This document shows, piece by piece, positions 11,570-22,884 of a stretch of 64,000 nt of DNA. The first letter of the stretch is position 1. Every line of letters begins with the position of its first letter. The translations under genes were made by a program, and so were the position numbers. The stretch spans positions 180,230 to 244,229 of the forward strand of contig CAUYUJ010013903.1 of NCBI GenBank assembly GCA_963575745.1, written 5' to 3'. The notes beneath the pieces were generated by a model. The model was not told the origin of the DNA and ran no database searches. It saw nothing but the letters and a program-made list of their open reading frames with translations. This stretch comes from Prorocentrum cordatum. Taxonomy: Eukaryota; Sar; Dinophyceae; Prorocentrales; Prorocentraceae.

Positions 11570-12150
11570 TTCGATCGGATCTCGTCGAGGCCTCTCGGGG
11601 GCCTCCTAGAGACAGTTTTGAAGCCTTGGGGAGCTGTTTTGGGGCCTCTTAGGGGCATCTTTTGGGTTTCGTGGGGGCCTCGTGGGGGCCGCTTGGGGCG
11701 GAAGGCTCGGATTTGTAGGTCGTGTTCCCCCCCTTGGGCCCCTTGTCGAGCCATCGTGGGGCCTTCTTTGGGGCCTTGTTGGGCCGCCCTGGACGCGCCG
11801 CCTGGAGTCCCTCTCGGGCAGTCGTGGGGCCCTCTTGGAAGCCTCTGGGGTCCGTGTTGGGGCGGTCTTGGGGACCTTGGGACGTCTAGCGTCCCAAGCT
11901 CGAAAAGTGGATCACCCACACAACATTGTAAAACTTAATGAGGGTCAGTGATTTTGGCCGCTCGGGGCCCTCTTGGGAGGGCTCTTGGGGCTCTTCCTGG
12001 GGAGTCTCGAAGGCTTCTTGGGCCGTCTTTGGGCCATCTTGGGCGTCTTGGACCGATCGTGCAGCGATTCGGGGCACCCTTGGACCGTCTGGGCGGCCTC
12101 TTGGGCCCTCTTGGCCCCGTGTTTGGGCCCTCTTGGCCCCGGAGAAGTCG
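11570..12150 (+). repeat. degenerate CTTGGGGCC minisatellite
   Basis: Same short-unit family as 8680-9360, with units such as GGCCCTCTTGGGAGGG. Confidence 0.8.
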
Positions 12151-13263
12151 TGCGGGAACGCTCGACGGGTCCCAGCGCCGAGGCCCTAAGAGATTTGAGA
12201 GTTAGGGCTTGAGGACTGAGGCCGAAGGGATGAGGCCAAGGACCCGGGGACACTCCAGCTCGTGCCTCAGGGCACGGTGGCAGATATTGAGAGTGGATTT
12301 GCACAGGTCTGCACGGGTGCAGCCGTTCCCTGAGACCCGACCGTGGTGAAAATAGACGACGTCGCGACATGTCCAGAGCTCTCGTCCGCGCCTTCTTACA
12401 CGCCTGCGATCTCGGGTCGGACCCCTCCGCGAGGGCCCCGTGGAATGAGAGGCAGGTGCGCCCGTGCTCATTCGCGACGCCTGGACCGACGTGCGAGTGA
12501 ATGCGACGCGGGGGCGGGCGGGTGATCCGCCATATCCCCTCTTCCTCGTCAACCCCCACCTCTCCTCCTCCCCCCCTCCCCCGCTCCTCTCCTCGGCATG
12601 CTCCTCCCTGTCCTGCTCCTCCTCCTCCTCCTGTCCCTCCTCCTGTCCCTCATCCTGATGGCCACCATCCTCTCCCGCTGCCCGTCCGCCTCCTGGCCAC
12701 TCCTGGCCTCGGGTCCAGATGGGGGCTATGGAGCTCATGCTCCGAGAGCTCGAGCCAGACGCGGGCCCCTTCTTTCAAAGTCTGACGCCTCCGGTGGCTG
12801 AAACTGCGATGTCGGCGACGGCGACCGCGACTGTGGCAGCGGCGTGAACCCTGAGGTCCTGGCGTCGCATGTTTGTTTCAAAACGGGCGGTTTTGCATTG
12901 TTTCGGGCTCAGGTCCCTCACGGATCGATCTGGCTTGAAAAGTGCTGCAGAAAGATGGGATCCAGGGATTTGGCAAAGTGTTTTCCTTCAGGACGTTGCA
13001 ATTCTTTCGTGACGCCTCATCTCAAGAAACCGCGACGACGGCGGCGGCGACGACGACTCTGACAGCCGCGGCAGCGGCGGGGATGCCGACGGCTTGCTAG
13101 AGGTGCTAAAGGTGCCCCTGCCGCTAGCGTTTCGCTTGATTTTGGAGCCCCTGGGGCCCTCTGGGCCTCGTGAATGGTTCTCTGGAGGCCTCTGGGGGCC
13201 TCCGTGGAAATCCTTAGGGCACCTTGGGCTAGGGGCACTTCTATCTGCGGCGAGCGAGTGGGG
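12151..13263. other. unassigned sequence with CTC-rich tract
   Basis: Pyrimidine-rich at 12535-12660 (CTCCTC). A CCTCTGGGGGCC-type stretch lies at 13140-13215, and GCACCTTGGGC-AGG-GCACTTCTA near 13218 recurs near 49289. No gene recognised. Confidence 0.4.
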
Positions 13264-13430
13264 GAGCTGAGAAGGAGAAGGCCTTTCAGAAGGCGGCAGG
13301 ACTTCTCAGAAGCCCTCGTGCCGTCTGAGAGGTCTTTGCTGTCTTCGGGGAAGGCTCCGAGAAAACTTTTCACAAGGGCGGGGCCTTCCGAGCCTTCCTT
13401 ATGGGAAGGCTTTCTCCTTCTCTTTCATTT
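13264..13430. mobile_element. TIR element, family H copy 1
   Basis: GAGAAGGAGAAGGCCTTTC at the left mirrors GGAAGGCTTTCTCCTTCTC at the right; the interior is built from CTTCTCAGAAGG palindromes. It is followed within 50 bp by a family G element. Confidence 0.85.
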
Positions 13431-13473
13431 CCCCCCCCCCAGGCTGGCCGCCGATTCTAGCCCCCCCCTTGAG

Positions 13474-13681
13474 ACCTCCTAGATGGGGTCGGAATAGACG
13501 GGGTCGGAGGATCGCGCCGCATCGCTCCTCGGCGATGCATCGGCTATGCATCGTCGGCGTCGGCGATGCATCGGCGACGCCGACATGGGGAACAACGGGC
13601 TTCACATCGAGCCGCATCGCCGATGCATCGGCGATGCGTCGCGTCCTCCGACCCCATCTGCTCGAGCCCGTCTGGGAGGCC
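13474..13681. mobile_element. TIR element, family G copy 2
   Basis: Bounded by CTAGATGGGGTCGGA and TCCGACCCCATCTGCTCG, with GATGCATCGGC motifs inside. Confidence 0.85.
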
Positions 13682-13849
13682 CAGACCCCCTCGGCCCACT
13701 TCAGAGTGGCCCCGAGGACAGGCGACTGGGCTGCCTGCGCCAGGAGGCGGGCCCGCTCCCCGGGATCCCGGGATGGGGGGGGGGGACGGCGTGGTGGCTC
13801 CCGATCTCGGCCGCCCTTTGGCCGGCCCGGCGGCGCGCCTCAGGGGAAG

Positions 13850-14060
13850 AGGGCGAGAAACAGGAGCAGGACGAGGAGGGCGAGGAGGAGGGAGGGGGAG
13901 GGGGAGGGAGGGGGAGGAGGCGGAGGAGGAGGAGGAGGAGGAGGAGTAGAGGAGGAGGAGGAGGAGGAGAAGGAGAAGGCGGAGGAGGTCGAGGAGGTTG
14001 TGGAGGAGCAGCAGGAGGAGGAGGAGGGGAGGAGGAGGAGGAGGAGGAGGAGGGGTGGGG
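13850..14060. repeat. (GGA)n purine tract
   Basis: Imperfect GGA/GGGGA repeats; no gene supported. Confidence 0.95.
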
Positions 14061-14157
14061 GGGAGGCGGAGATGAGAAGACGGGATGGCCAGCGCCCCGT
14101 GTCCCCCCCCGAAGGCCCCCCCACACCATCCTGGGGTGCGTGAGACCGTCCGTCTTC

Positions 14158-14475
14158 GTATCCCCTGGCGACAGCGGGCGTTGCCCGGGGGGGAGAGAGA
14201 AGGGGATCGTGGGGTGCTTCAGACCGTTCTCTTACGGTAGGTTTGCGTCGTGTCGACCAGCGGCGACCCCAGCGCGGGCGTTCAAGGTTGAACGCCGCCG
14301 GCGACCCAGAATCGATCGATATTGAACTCCTCCTCCTCCTCCTCCTCCCTCCTCCTCCTCCTCCTCCTCCTCCTCCTCCTCCTCCTCCCCCTCCTCCTCC
14401 TCCGCCTCCTCCTCCTCCTCCTCGGATCGTGGGGTGCTTCAGACCGTTCTCTTATCCCCTGGCGATGACGGGCGT
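14158..14475 (+). repeat. direct duplication flanking a CTC microsatellite
   Basis: GATCGTGGGGTGCTTCAGAC occurs at about 14206 and again at 14424, and TATCCCCTGGCGA at 14159 and 14454. Between the copies lie a family X fragment (14232-14325) and (CTC)n at 14329-14422. Confidence 0.8.
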
Positions 14476-14677
14476 GACCTGGAGGGAGAGTGAGGCGGGG
14501 GCCGGTCGTCACGTCGCGATCGGCGCCGGCGCCGCCCGGGAGAAGGAGTCAGAGTGGCCACTTTCCAGACGGCGCCGGCGCGAATCGGGGCGTGTCCAGG
14601 AGGTGCGGGGGAGGGGGGGGCCGGGCAGGGCCAGTCACGGGCCTTACCTTATGGTGTTCCAACCTACTTGAGCCTTG

Positions 14678-14838
14678 ATCACCAGAAAGAATTTCGAGCA
14701 CCAGCAAAAAATCCAAAAACGCAAGGGGTTTCATGTGTCGGACCCTGGGAGACACTCGCCCGACACTGTTTCGACACTCTTTCGACACTCTTTCGACACT
14801 TTTCTGGGTGCTCGAAATTATTTCTGGGATGTGGTCCT
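14678..14838. mobile_element. TIR element, family D copy 1
   Basis: AGAAAGAATTTCGAGCACC at the left mirrors GGGTGCTCGAAATTATTTCT at the right. The centre has three tandem TTTCGACACTC units. The second copy is at 45950. Confidence 0.85.
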
Positions 14839-15030
14839 TAAGCGCGATGGGAACAACATAAGCCTTACCGCGAATTCTGATAAGTTCGGCTCTGCGTTCT
14901 GACCGCGCGGTCGATGCGGATCCAGCCTTGGCGATGGCGGCACCCTCCCCGGATGCGCACAGGGGGCGGACGAAGGCCAGAAACCTGCGAGCCCCGAGCC
15001 CGGACCCGAGACTCGAAGAAGAACAAACGG

Positions 15031-15195
15031 CATAAAGATAAATGTTCGACGGGCCCGCGCGGATGTCTTGGATCCGCGTTATGGCCCCCCTGGCGGCGCC
15101 TCCAGCGCCGCCCCTGGCGCGCTCCGCGCGCCAGGGAGGGGGGCCTGGCGCGGATCCAAGAAATCCGCACGGACCGTCGAAAGTTTATGTTTATG
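15031..15195. mobile_element. hairpin TIR element, family B copy 2
   Basis: Best-preserved copy. CATAAAGATAAATGTTCGAC mirrors GTCGAAAGTTTATGTTTATG; GCGCGGATGTCTTGGATCCG mirrors GCGGATCCAAGAAATCCGC; a GGCGGCGCCTCCAGCGCCGCC centre follows. Confidence 0.85.
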
Positions 15196-15239
15196 TAGTT
15201 TTTTCTTTTTCTAAAGAAGTGTCTTGATTTTTTCGCAAG

Positions 15240-15587
15240 GTGGACCCCCGAGGTTCTAGACCCCATCCCCAGGAGCCTCTTCTCGTTTCGAGCCGTGTTT
15301 TGACAGTCCCGGGGCTGCGGAGGTCTTTGGGAGGTTCGAGCCTCCGACCCCCCCGCGCTCAGGCCAACGGACCTCGGTTCTCGAAGCTCGAACCTCGACA
15401 ATCAAACCTTCTCCGCCGGGCAGCACCAGCAGCACCAGCAGCAGGCGGGTTGTGCACGGTCGCCGCTCTTCGAATGGCGGCAGCGGGTTGCTGTCCTTTT
15501 GGGGCGAGCCTCTGCTGTGCTCGTCTCCTCCGCTAATTACCGCACCAGCGTCCCGATACTGGATCGCGGATGCGCCGCTCCCTGTAC

Positions 15588-15589
<2 letters not shown>
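15240..15589. other. unassigned sequence
   Basis: Contains a short CAGCACCAGCAGCA run near 15422. No gene recognised. Confidence 0.4.
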
Positions 15590-15648
<59 letters not shown>

Positions 15649-15707
15649 GGAGGATGCTGATGATGATCATGATGATGATGATGATGAGGAGGATGCTGAT
15701 GATGAGG

Positions 15708-15753
<46 letters not shown>

Positions 15754-15955
15754 GGATGAGGATGAGGATGAGGATGAGGATGAGGATGAGGATGAGGATG
15801 AGGATGAGATGATGATGATGGATGATGATGAGATGATGATGAGATGATGAGGCGGAGAAGGAGGAGGAGGAGGAGGAGGAGGAGGAGGAGGAGGAGGAGG
15901 AGGAGGAGGAGGGAGGGGGAGGAGGAGAAGGAGGAGGAGGAGGAGGAGGAGGAGG
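15590..15955. repeat. (GAT)n / (GAG)n tract
   Basis: GAT grading to GATGAG and then GAG, the same evolution of unit as at 5982-6595. Confidence 0.97.
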
Positions 15956-16026
15956 TCGCGTCGAAGCCTGTCAGAGGAGTCCACAGCAGCAGGCGGGGCG
16001 GCCGCCCCCACTCGGCTGCACGCAAG

Positions 16027-16181
16027 ATGGACCCCCGCGCCCAGGTGGAGCGCTTGCAGGCGCTCGTCGACGGCCCCGAGGAGCCCTTGCCCGCCGCCGC
16101 GGGCCCTGAGCCCCTCGAGCCCAGCGCCTCGCACGGGGCTCGGCACGTGCGCGCCCGCGCGCGCGGCGCCCGGAGGCGCAG
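16027..16181 (+). CDS. candidate exon ending at a family A element
   Basis: From an ATG the frame reads MDPRAQVERLQALVDGPEEP, then Pro/Ala-rich, then basic (RARARGARRRR). It ends at GCGCAG|GCGTAAGTC, an AG|GC junction where a family A left end begins two bases later. This is how family A interrupts other exons here (49908, 18760). No domain recognised; the next exon was not identified because phase does not match the exon at 18612. Confidence 0.4.
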
Positions 16182-16183
16182 GC

Positions 16184-16260
16184 GTAAGTCGGGCATGCCT
16201 TTCCGCAGGAGGAGTATTCAGGAATATAGTTTGGCCATAATATGGTGACGATTTTCTGGT
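16184..16260 (+). mobile_element. left end of a family A element (no right end seen)
   Basis: GTAAGTCGGGCATGCC followed by CAGGAGGAGTATTCA matches the left ends at 18763, 39179 and 52352. The interior may be the (GTT)n and GACCC satellites that follow; no matching right TIR was found before 19590. Confidence 0.7.
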
Positions 16261-16405
16261 ATGGTTGAATAATTTCTTCTTCATGGTTAGCATCTTATAC
16301 CTAATTATTATATGACTTATTGCTAGTAATCCGAGTGAGGGGCCGAACGGTCATTCATTGTCCCTGAGTGCGTGGCTCCATATGGAGTTCGTGGTGTGAA
16401 TTCCG

Positions 16406-16406
16406 C

Positions 16407-16438
<32 letters not shown>

Positions 16439-16800
16439 GCTGTTGTTGTTGTTGCTGTTGTTGTTGTTGTTGTTGGTGCTGTTGTTGTTGTTGTTGTTGT
16501 AGTTGTTGCTTTTGTTGTTGTTGTTGTTGTTGTTGCTGGTGCCGTTGCTGTTGTTGTTGTTGATGATGTTGTGATCGTTGTTGTCGTTGGTGTCGTTGTT
16601 GTTGTTGTTGCTGTTGTTAGTGGTGTTGTTGTTGATGTTGCTGTTGGTGTTGTTGTCGTTGCTGTTACTGTTGGTGTTGTTACTGTTGTTGGTGTTGTTG
16701 TTGTTGTTGTTGTTGGTGTTGTTGTGGTTGTTTGGTTGTTGTTTTTTTTTTTTGTTGTTGTTCATGTTGTTGTTGGTGGTGGTGTTGTTGTTGTTGTCGT
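16406..16800. repeat. (GTT)n tract
   Basis: About 400 bp of TTG/GTT with GCT and GGT variants; the poly-Cys, poly-Val and poly-Asn frames are artefacts. Confidence 0.97.
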
Positions 16801-17100
16801 CGTCGTCCCACCCGTGACCCACCCGCGACCCACCCCGCGACCCGCCCCGCGACCCACCTCACGCCCCACCCCGCGCCCCACCCCGCGACCCACCCGCGAC
16901 CCAACCCACGACCCACTTGCGCCCCACCCCGCGACCCACCCACGACCCACCCGCGACCCGCTCGCGACCCATCCCGCGACCCGCGAACCACCCCGCGACC
17001 CATCCGCGACCCATCAGCGACTCACCCGCGACTCACCCCGCGACCCACCCGCGGCCCACCCCGCGACCCACCCGCGACCCACCCCGCGACCCACCCTCAA
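16801..17100. repeat. 10-12 bp minisatellite CGACCCACCC
   Basis: About 28 irregular units of CACCCCGCGACC type. It ends 46 bp before the spliced-leader sequence. Confidence 0.95.
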
Positions 17101-17106
17101 TGGAGG

Positions 17107-17167
17107 AAAAACCATCCAGACTGGGTTTCAAGAGAAACCTTGGACCTTGAGCCAAAATGGCTACGGA
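17107..17167 (-). ncRNA. spliced-leader RNA gene or relict
   Basis: On the minus strand, 17167 down to 17146 is a perfect copy of the 22-nt dinoflagellate spliced leader (variable first base T; Sm-like core ATTTTGG). The next two bases are GT, as expected for the donor of an SL RNA intron. There follow GGTTTC-TCTT-GAAACC, a 6-bp stem with a 4-base loop, and TTTTT about 61 nt from the start. Known dinoflagellate SL RNAs are about 50-60 nt, so length, donor and hairpin fit a real gene. The alternative is a leader carried into the genome on a reverse-transcribed mRNA; the GT donor argues against this but does not exclude it. Only one copy is present, whereas SL genes are often tandem. Confidence 0.65.
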
Positions 17168-17640
17168 GGGGGGCTCTCTGGGGCTGCGTTGGCGCCCCCG
17201 TGGGGTTCTGTGGGGGCCCCTGGGTATGTTTTGGGGGGCGATTTGGGGCGATTTGGTGGGCGATTTCGCTCACCCCGAACTGGGGCGGCCGCCAGGCCTA
17301 TTCCTCGATACGTGGGCGCCTCCCGGCGCTGGGAGGCGCTGGGAAAGTCAGCTATGTGAGCTGACTCTCTACCCCATACCCTTTGCTGCCCTCCTTTCGT
17401 TGCCCCCGAGTTGCACCATTTTCGGCTTCCTGGGGCTCTCTTGGGCCTTCTGGGGGCTATCTTGGGCCGCCGCGGGGCTCTCTGGGGCCGTGTCGGTGCC
17501 CTCGTGGGGTTCTCTGGGGGCCCCTGGCTGTGTTTTTGGGGGCGATTTGAGGGGCGATTGGGGAGCGACTTGGGCGGCGATTTCGCTCCCCCCGAACTGG
17601 GGCGGCCGCCGAGGGGCCCGGCCGCTTGGGGGCCGCCGAG
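17168..17640. repeat. CTTGGGGCC-type repeats with a family E fragment
   Basis: 17280-17402 resembles family E (TTCCTCGATACGTGGGCGCC, then CAGCTATGTGAGCTGA). The flanks are TGGGGGCGATTTG and CTTGGGCC units, partly duplicated (about 17170-17295 and 17465-17605). Confidence 0.7.
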
Positions 17641-17641
17641 G

Positions 17642-17790
17642 TCAAGCAGTGGCGAAGCGTCCTGGCGTGCCCAAGGCCCACCTGACAATGTTCTAGGAAC
17701 GTTGCTTCTGTTCTGAGAATCTTTTGGGGTGTCCTCAGAACACTCCGTGGTATATACTGCACGACTGCCGGGGCGGTTGGCCCCTGTCCC
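17642..17790 (+). mobile_element. family F element, short copy
   Basis: CAAGCAGTGGCGAAGCGTCC at the left and CTGCCGGGGCGGTTGGCCCC at the right match the fuller copies at 24937 and 58541; the interior has AATGTTCTAGGAACG. Confidence 0.7.
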
Positions 17791-18190
17791 ACGAGGGGCC
17801 GCCGAGGGGCCGCGCGCGCGCGGCCGCCGAGGCCCAGCGCCTGCGCGGGGCACGCCCGCGCCCCGCCCGCAGCGGCGCCGGCGCAGGGGCTCGGGGCGCT
17901 GAGCCGCTGGGCGGAGGCGCTCGGCCCTCCCGGGGCGGGGGGCGCGGCGCAGGGCGCCCGCGGCCGAGGAGGGAGGGAGGGGGGGGAGGGGGGGAGGGCG
18001 GAGGAGGAGTGCGGAGGGAGGGGGGATGGACGAGGGAGGGACGGAGGGGAGGAGGGCGGAGGGAAGGAGGGTGGACGAGGGAGGGAGGGAGGGAGGAGGA
18101 GGGCGGAGCGAGGGAGGATGGACGAGGGAGGGGGGGAGAAAGGAGGGAAGAGGGAGGAGGAGGGCGGAGGGACTAGGAGGGCGGAGGGAC
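17791..18190. other. very GC-rich sequence then GGA tract
   Basis: 17800-17960 has open Ala/Arg/Gly frames that could be an exon, but no frame is clearly preferred. 17960-18190 is GGGAGG-type purine repeat. Confidence 0.4.
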
Positions 18191-18194
18191 CATG

Positions 18195-18611
18195 ACCGTA
18201 CCGCTACCGCTTCGATTCGATGCCGATTCTGGCCGGCGCCCGGTCCGACTCGATTCCGATGTTCCGACGGTCCGATGGGGGCCGATGCTTGCATGGCGCC
18301 GTTGTGCGTCCTGGCGCAGCCGATCCGATTCGATTTCCCTTCTGTGCCGAAGCAGCCAAGCAATGAAAGTGCCCCTAGAGGGAACCTAGGTTAGGAGGGC
18401 CAAAAACCTTAAGGCCGGGAGGTCTTGTCAGCAGGTGTATCAGACCAAACCGCCGAGAAGTACCACCCCTGCTGCAATGACGGGGACCTGGGTGAGGCCG
18501 CGGCTTCGTCGTGTTACGAAGGTTAGGGCGGTTAGGGGGGTTCTTCTGTTCGCGGCGAGATGCAGCCTGACCCGGTGCACAGTTCGATTCGATCGGATTT
18601 GCCGATCCGAG
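18195..18611. other. GATTCGATTC-rich sequence, family Y
   Basis: Several CGATTCGAT motifs at both ends (18205-18275 and 18580-18600) and CTTGCATGGCGC-GTTGTGCGTCC, which is also found around 58790-58880. Probably a degraded element directly before an exon. Confidence 0.4.
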
Positions 18612-18760
18612 GCTGCCCGAGCCCGCTTCGGCGGCCGGCAGGACCTGCGGCTGCTGAGCGCGAGCCTGGGCGGCGACGACGACCTGGGAGCCGCCCTGTT
18701 TGCCGCCGCCGGCGCTGCCGCCTGCCATGGTCGGTCCCAGCCCCTTGCTGCTGCACCTAG
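18612..18760 (+). CDS. candidate exon split from 19632-19770 by a family A element
   Basis: Preceded by CCGAG and starting with G, it reads AARARFGGRQDLRLL, SASLGGDDDLGAAL, then Ala-rich. It ends CCTAG|GTTTAAG. 149 nt leave two bases (AG) that join the G at 19632 in frame. The intron (18761-19631) is a family A element plus one copy of its 8-bp target duplication. No domain recognised; upstream exons are unknown. Confidence 0.5.
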
Positions 18761-18762
18761 GT

Positions 18763-19625
<863 letters not shown>

Positions 19626-19631
19626 ACCTAG

Positions 19632-19770
19632 GTTCGGGGTTCGAGGTTTTCCGGCGTTTTCGTACTTGCTCAGCGGCTTTCCAGCCCCCCAGGGGGCTCT
19701 CCCGCGGCTGCGCCTCGCCGCGGGCTTTCCGAGGGTGCCCGGATCGTCCCAAACGGCCGCCGGGGAGTAG
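19632..19770 (+). CDS. candidate terminal exon after family A intron
   Basis: Begins with G after CCTAG, joins the exon at 18612-18760 in frame, and reads RFGVRGFPAFSYLLSGF, then PRLRLAAGFPRVPGSS, to a TAG at 19768-19770. No family recognised. The downstream DNA returns to CTTGGGGCC-type repeats, consistent with the end of a gene. Confidence 0.45.
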
Positions 19771-20284
19771 TGGGGTCCCCATGGGGTCCTCTTGAGGCCT
19801 TCCTGGGTGTCTTTTGGGAGCGATCCTTTGGGCTTCGTTGTTGGTCGATCTTTTGGGCTTCGTGTGCCGTCGTGGAACATTGTACGTCTGAGAAGGCCGG
19901 AACACAGAAAACATGAAAGTCAAACCGCAAATCAATACGTTTGTCCTTGGGGGTGGTATCGTTCAGCCTTCGGGACTCTCCGCGAGGCGTCTTCGAGGGC
20001 CCGTAGACCCTCTCTCGGAGAGAGGCTGGATTTCCCGCAGGGCCCCTTGAGGCCCTCTTACGGTCGCCCTGGGGTCACTGAGGGCTTGCGTGGCCGTCTC
20101 GGAGCCCTCAGGAGTTGTCGTGGAGACCCAGGGGGAGCCAGGAGATGGCCGACCGCCCCCCCCTTCTGAGTTGACCCAGTCTCCTGCTGAGCTCACCCAC
20201 GGGTCGTCCCGTCGTGCCCGACCCCCCCGATTTCACCGCTCAAATGCCCACAACGGGTCGGCAGATCTGGGGTGGTGCCTCGTC
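19771..20284. other. repeat-derived sequence
   Basis: CTTGAGGCC/CTTTTGGG-type units to about 20110, then sequence with no recognisable gene. Confidence 0.45.
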
Positions 20285-20365
20285 CTTCCTGGAGCCTACA
20301 GTGAGGCCACTCGTCGCCGCGTCTGGATTCGCCTCGAAATCCTGGTCGGAACGCGCGTGAGGAGG
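20285..20365 (+). mobile_element. family T fragment
   Basis: CTGGATTCGCCTCGAAATCC followed by GGTCGGAACGCGC matches the core of copies at 23340 and 34605. Confidence 0.6.
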
Positions 20366-20509
20366 GGGCTAGGGGCCGGTTTGTTGCCTCCTCTCCGTGC
20401 CCGGACCCCTCGCGACGAGAGAGAGCACGGCGCCAGAGGGACTTTCTCGTGGTCTTCTGTATCTGGGGGCCCCTGTGTTGGGCCCCCAGGCCGTCAACAA
20501 GAACGGCTA

Positions 20510-20667
20510 CGAATCGAGTAGAGGTTCGATTACAGAATTGATCTGTCCCAGAATTCATTGTCTTGTCGAATCCACAGGCAGTTCGTGGAACTTTTGTTGA
20601 AGAGTCGACGTGAAAATTAATTTTGGGGTAAATCAATTCTGTAGTCGATCCCCCAGTCGAATGAAGC
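20510..20667. mobile_element. TIR element, family N copy 1
   Basis: TCGAGTAGAGGTTCGATTAC near the left mirrors GTAGTCGATCCCCCAGTCGA at the right; inside, AATTGATCTGTCCCAGAATT mirrors AATTTTGGGGTAAATCAATT. Other copies are at 46703 and 50402. Confidence 0.85.
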
Positions 20668-21253
20668 ACAGGTCCCGCAGAAGGGGCGAGCGTCCAATCA
20701 GACGAGGACGAAGTCACGATAGTCATGATAATGATGCTGATGCTTGTCAATATTTCCCAGGTCTGTTTTGACCTGCAGGGCTTCATGCTTTTCGCAGGGG
20801 CTCCAGCGACGAGGGCCATCTGCAGACCTCGTGAGGGCATCACGAGCCAGTCGTATCACGACACCATTCTCGTTCGGCCTAAAGGTCCGCGCGGGTCGGC
20901 TTTTGATTGCCCCAGGGCGCGAGATTGGCCCCCGAAGGTCTCGACGCCTGGGTGTGGCGCCAGGGGCTCTCCGAGGCGGGGGTTTTACTCGTAACCGCTG
21001 CATGGGGAATCGATCTGCGGGGACCTCGGGAGCCTCCGCAGGCGGTGGATATGGAGATGTCTCCACCCCAGGGGGCCCAAATGTATGAGACCATTTCTTT
21101 ATTGCTTGGGGCATGACGGGCGTCATGGCCCCCCGCTCCTACCCTCCCCTATGAAGTAACGCTACCCCCCAGTGCGCTCCGGGCACTGCCGCCGTGCGCG
21201 CTGGGATCCGCGTAGGTGTCCGCGTAAGAATCCGCATAGGAGTCTGGTCCGCA

Positions 21254-21254
<1 letters not shown>
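20668..21254. other. unassigned sequence
   Basis: An open plus-strand frame (20725-20994) reads NISQVCFDLQGFMLF and ITSQSYHDTILVRPKG, which is coding-like, but no splice context or family was recognised. Confidence 0.3.
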
Positions 21255-21339
<85 letters not shown>

Positions 21340-21345
21340 TGGCTC
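21255..21345. repeat. (CGT)n tract
   Basis: About 25 CGT units followed by GCTCGTCG variants; similar GCTCGTCGCTCG DNA recurs at 22595-22660. Confidence 0.95.
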
Positions 21346-21507
21346 GTCGCTCGTCGTCGTCGTGCGCACGGTCGCGGCTGGAGCCTGTTATTTGTTCCGG
21401 GCCGATCACGGCAATCATCTGGGGGGGGTGTGGAGGGGGTCGATGACATCATGTTTTTCGCCGGCGGCGTCTGGGAATGCCTAGGGATGACGGAGGACGG
21501 GTAGCAC

Positions 21508-21800
21508 CAGCATGTAGGTGGCGATCTGCACCACAACGCCTGTGTACACCACAGTGCCTGCGTGCACCACAGCGCCTGTGTACACCACACCGCCTATGTA
21601 CACCACGGCAGCCGCGTGCAACACAGCGTCAGTTTGTGCCGCCGTGCTCGCGGGCACAACATCTGTTGTGAACACCGCAGCGCCTGCGTACACCACATCA
21701 GCCGTGTGCAACACAGCACCAGTGTACACCATAATGCCTGCGTGCGTGACAGTGCCTGTGTACACCACGGCGCCTGTGTGCACCACAGCAACCACACTAT
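21508..21800 (+). repeat. minisatellite GTGTACACCACAGCGCCT
   Basis: About 15 degenerate units of 18-21 bp. The array begins GTAGGTGGCGATCTGCACC, whose inverse ends the array at 22330-22575. Confidence 0.85.
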
Positions 21801-22081
21801 CATATCGAATGTTAGACGGAATCCGTATGACAAAATGGAGCGCTTGTGGGTTCCACAACGCAATACAAAATAATCCTTATGGACAAAGGGGCGCCGCTGG
21901 AATCTACGAGTTCTCCCGAGTCAGCCCGCATCACCCTAACTTTTCCCGTCTGCGTCCAGGAGGCTGCAGCTTAATTAGCCGTGCGAGAACCAAGTGGACC
22001 GATTCAATCGACCATTATGCGGTGCACTGCGCGCTGAATTGCGCACGTGCGCTGTAACGCCACCCCGCACGACAGGGGGTA

Positions 22082-22310
22082 AGGAGGAGGATGAGGATGA
22101 GGATGAGGAGGAGGATGATGATGATGAGGAGGAGGAGGAGGAGGAGGAGGAGGAGGAGGAGGAAGAGGTGGAGGAGGACGAGGAGGACGAAGAGGAGGAG
22201 GAGGTGGAGGAGGAGGACGAAGAGGAGTTGGAGGAGGACGAGGAGGAGGAGGAGAAGGAGGAGGAGGTGGAGGTGGACGCGGAGGTGGAGGAGGTGGGAG
22301 GAGGGAAGAA
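22082..22310. repeat. (GGA)n tract
   Basis: GGA with GGACGA and GGTGGA variants, lying between two opposed minisatellite arrays. Confidence 0.95.
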
Positions 22311-22329
22311 CGTCGCATTCGATTATCAG

Positions 22330-22575
22330 CAGTGTCCTGCACGCAGGCACTGGTGTACAGTCGCGCTGCGTTGCTCGCGGATGCTGTGGTGTAGACAGGC
22401 GCTGTGGCGTGCACAGGCGCGCTGTAGTGTACGCAAGCACTGTGGTGTACACAAGCGCTGCGTTGCAAACGGTTCTTGCGGTGTACGCATGTGTTGTGGT
22501 GTTCGCGCGCGTTGTGGTGCACGCGAGCGATATGTACACAGGCGCAGTGGGGCATATCGCCACCTACATTTTGCT
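22330..22575 (-). repeat. inverted copy of the GTGTACACCACAG minisatellite
   Basis: In reverse complement the same units appear, ending ATCGCCACCTACA, the inverse of the start of 21508-21800. The two arrays form a roughly 1-kb fold-back. Confidence 0.8.
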
Positions 22576-22884
22576 CGCGTCGTCCTCGTCGACGTCGCCG
22601 TCGCTCGTCGCTCGGGGCTCGTTGCTCGTCGCTCGTCGCTCGTCGCGTCGTGCGCGCAGGCGCGGCTGTGGTGCCGGAGCCACACGGCGGGGGGGGGCGT
22701 TACGTCATACCCCCCCGCCCCCCCCCCCATGACGCCCGTCATCGCCGAACAAACAGAAACGCCCTCTATCCATGTCCGCGTCGACAGCACGCTAGCCAGG
22801 GTCCCAGCACGTCGGTTCCCTTGGCGGTGGACATGGATACATTGCGAAGGCCTCACGGCTGGTGCCGCTGACCTTGAAGGGGAA

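Noticed and set aside
17161-18363. Minus-strand 400-codon frame overlapping the spliced leader
   Set aside because: Covers family F, GGA repeats and GC-rich DNA; composition is Pro/Arg/Ser from repeats only.
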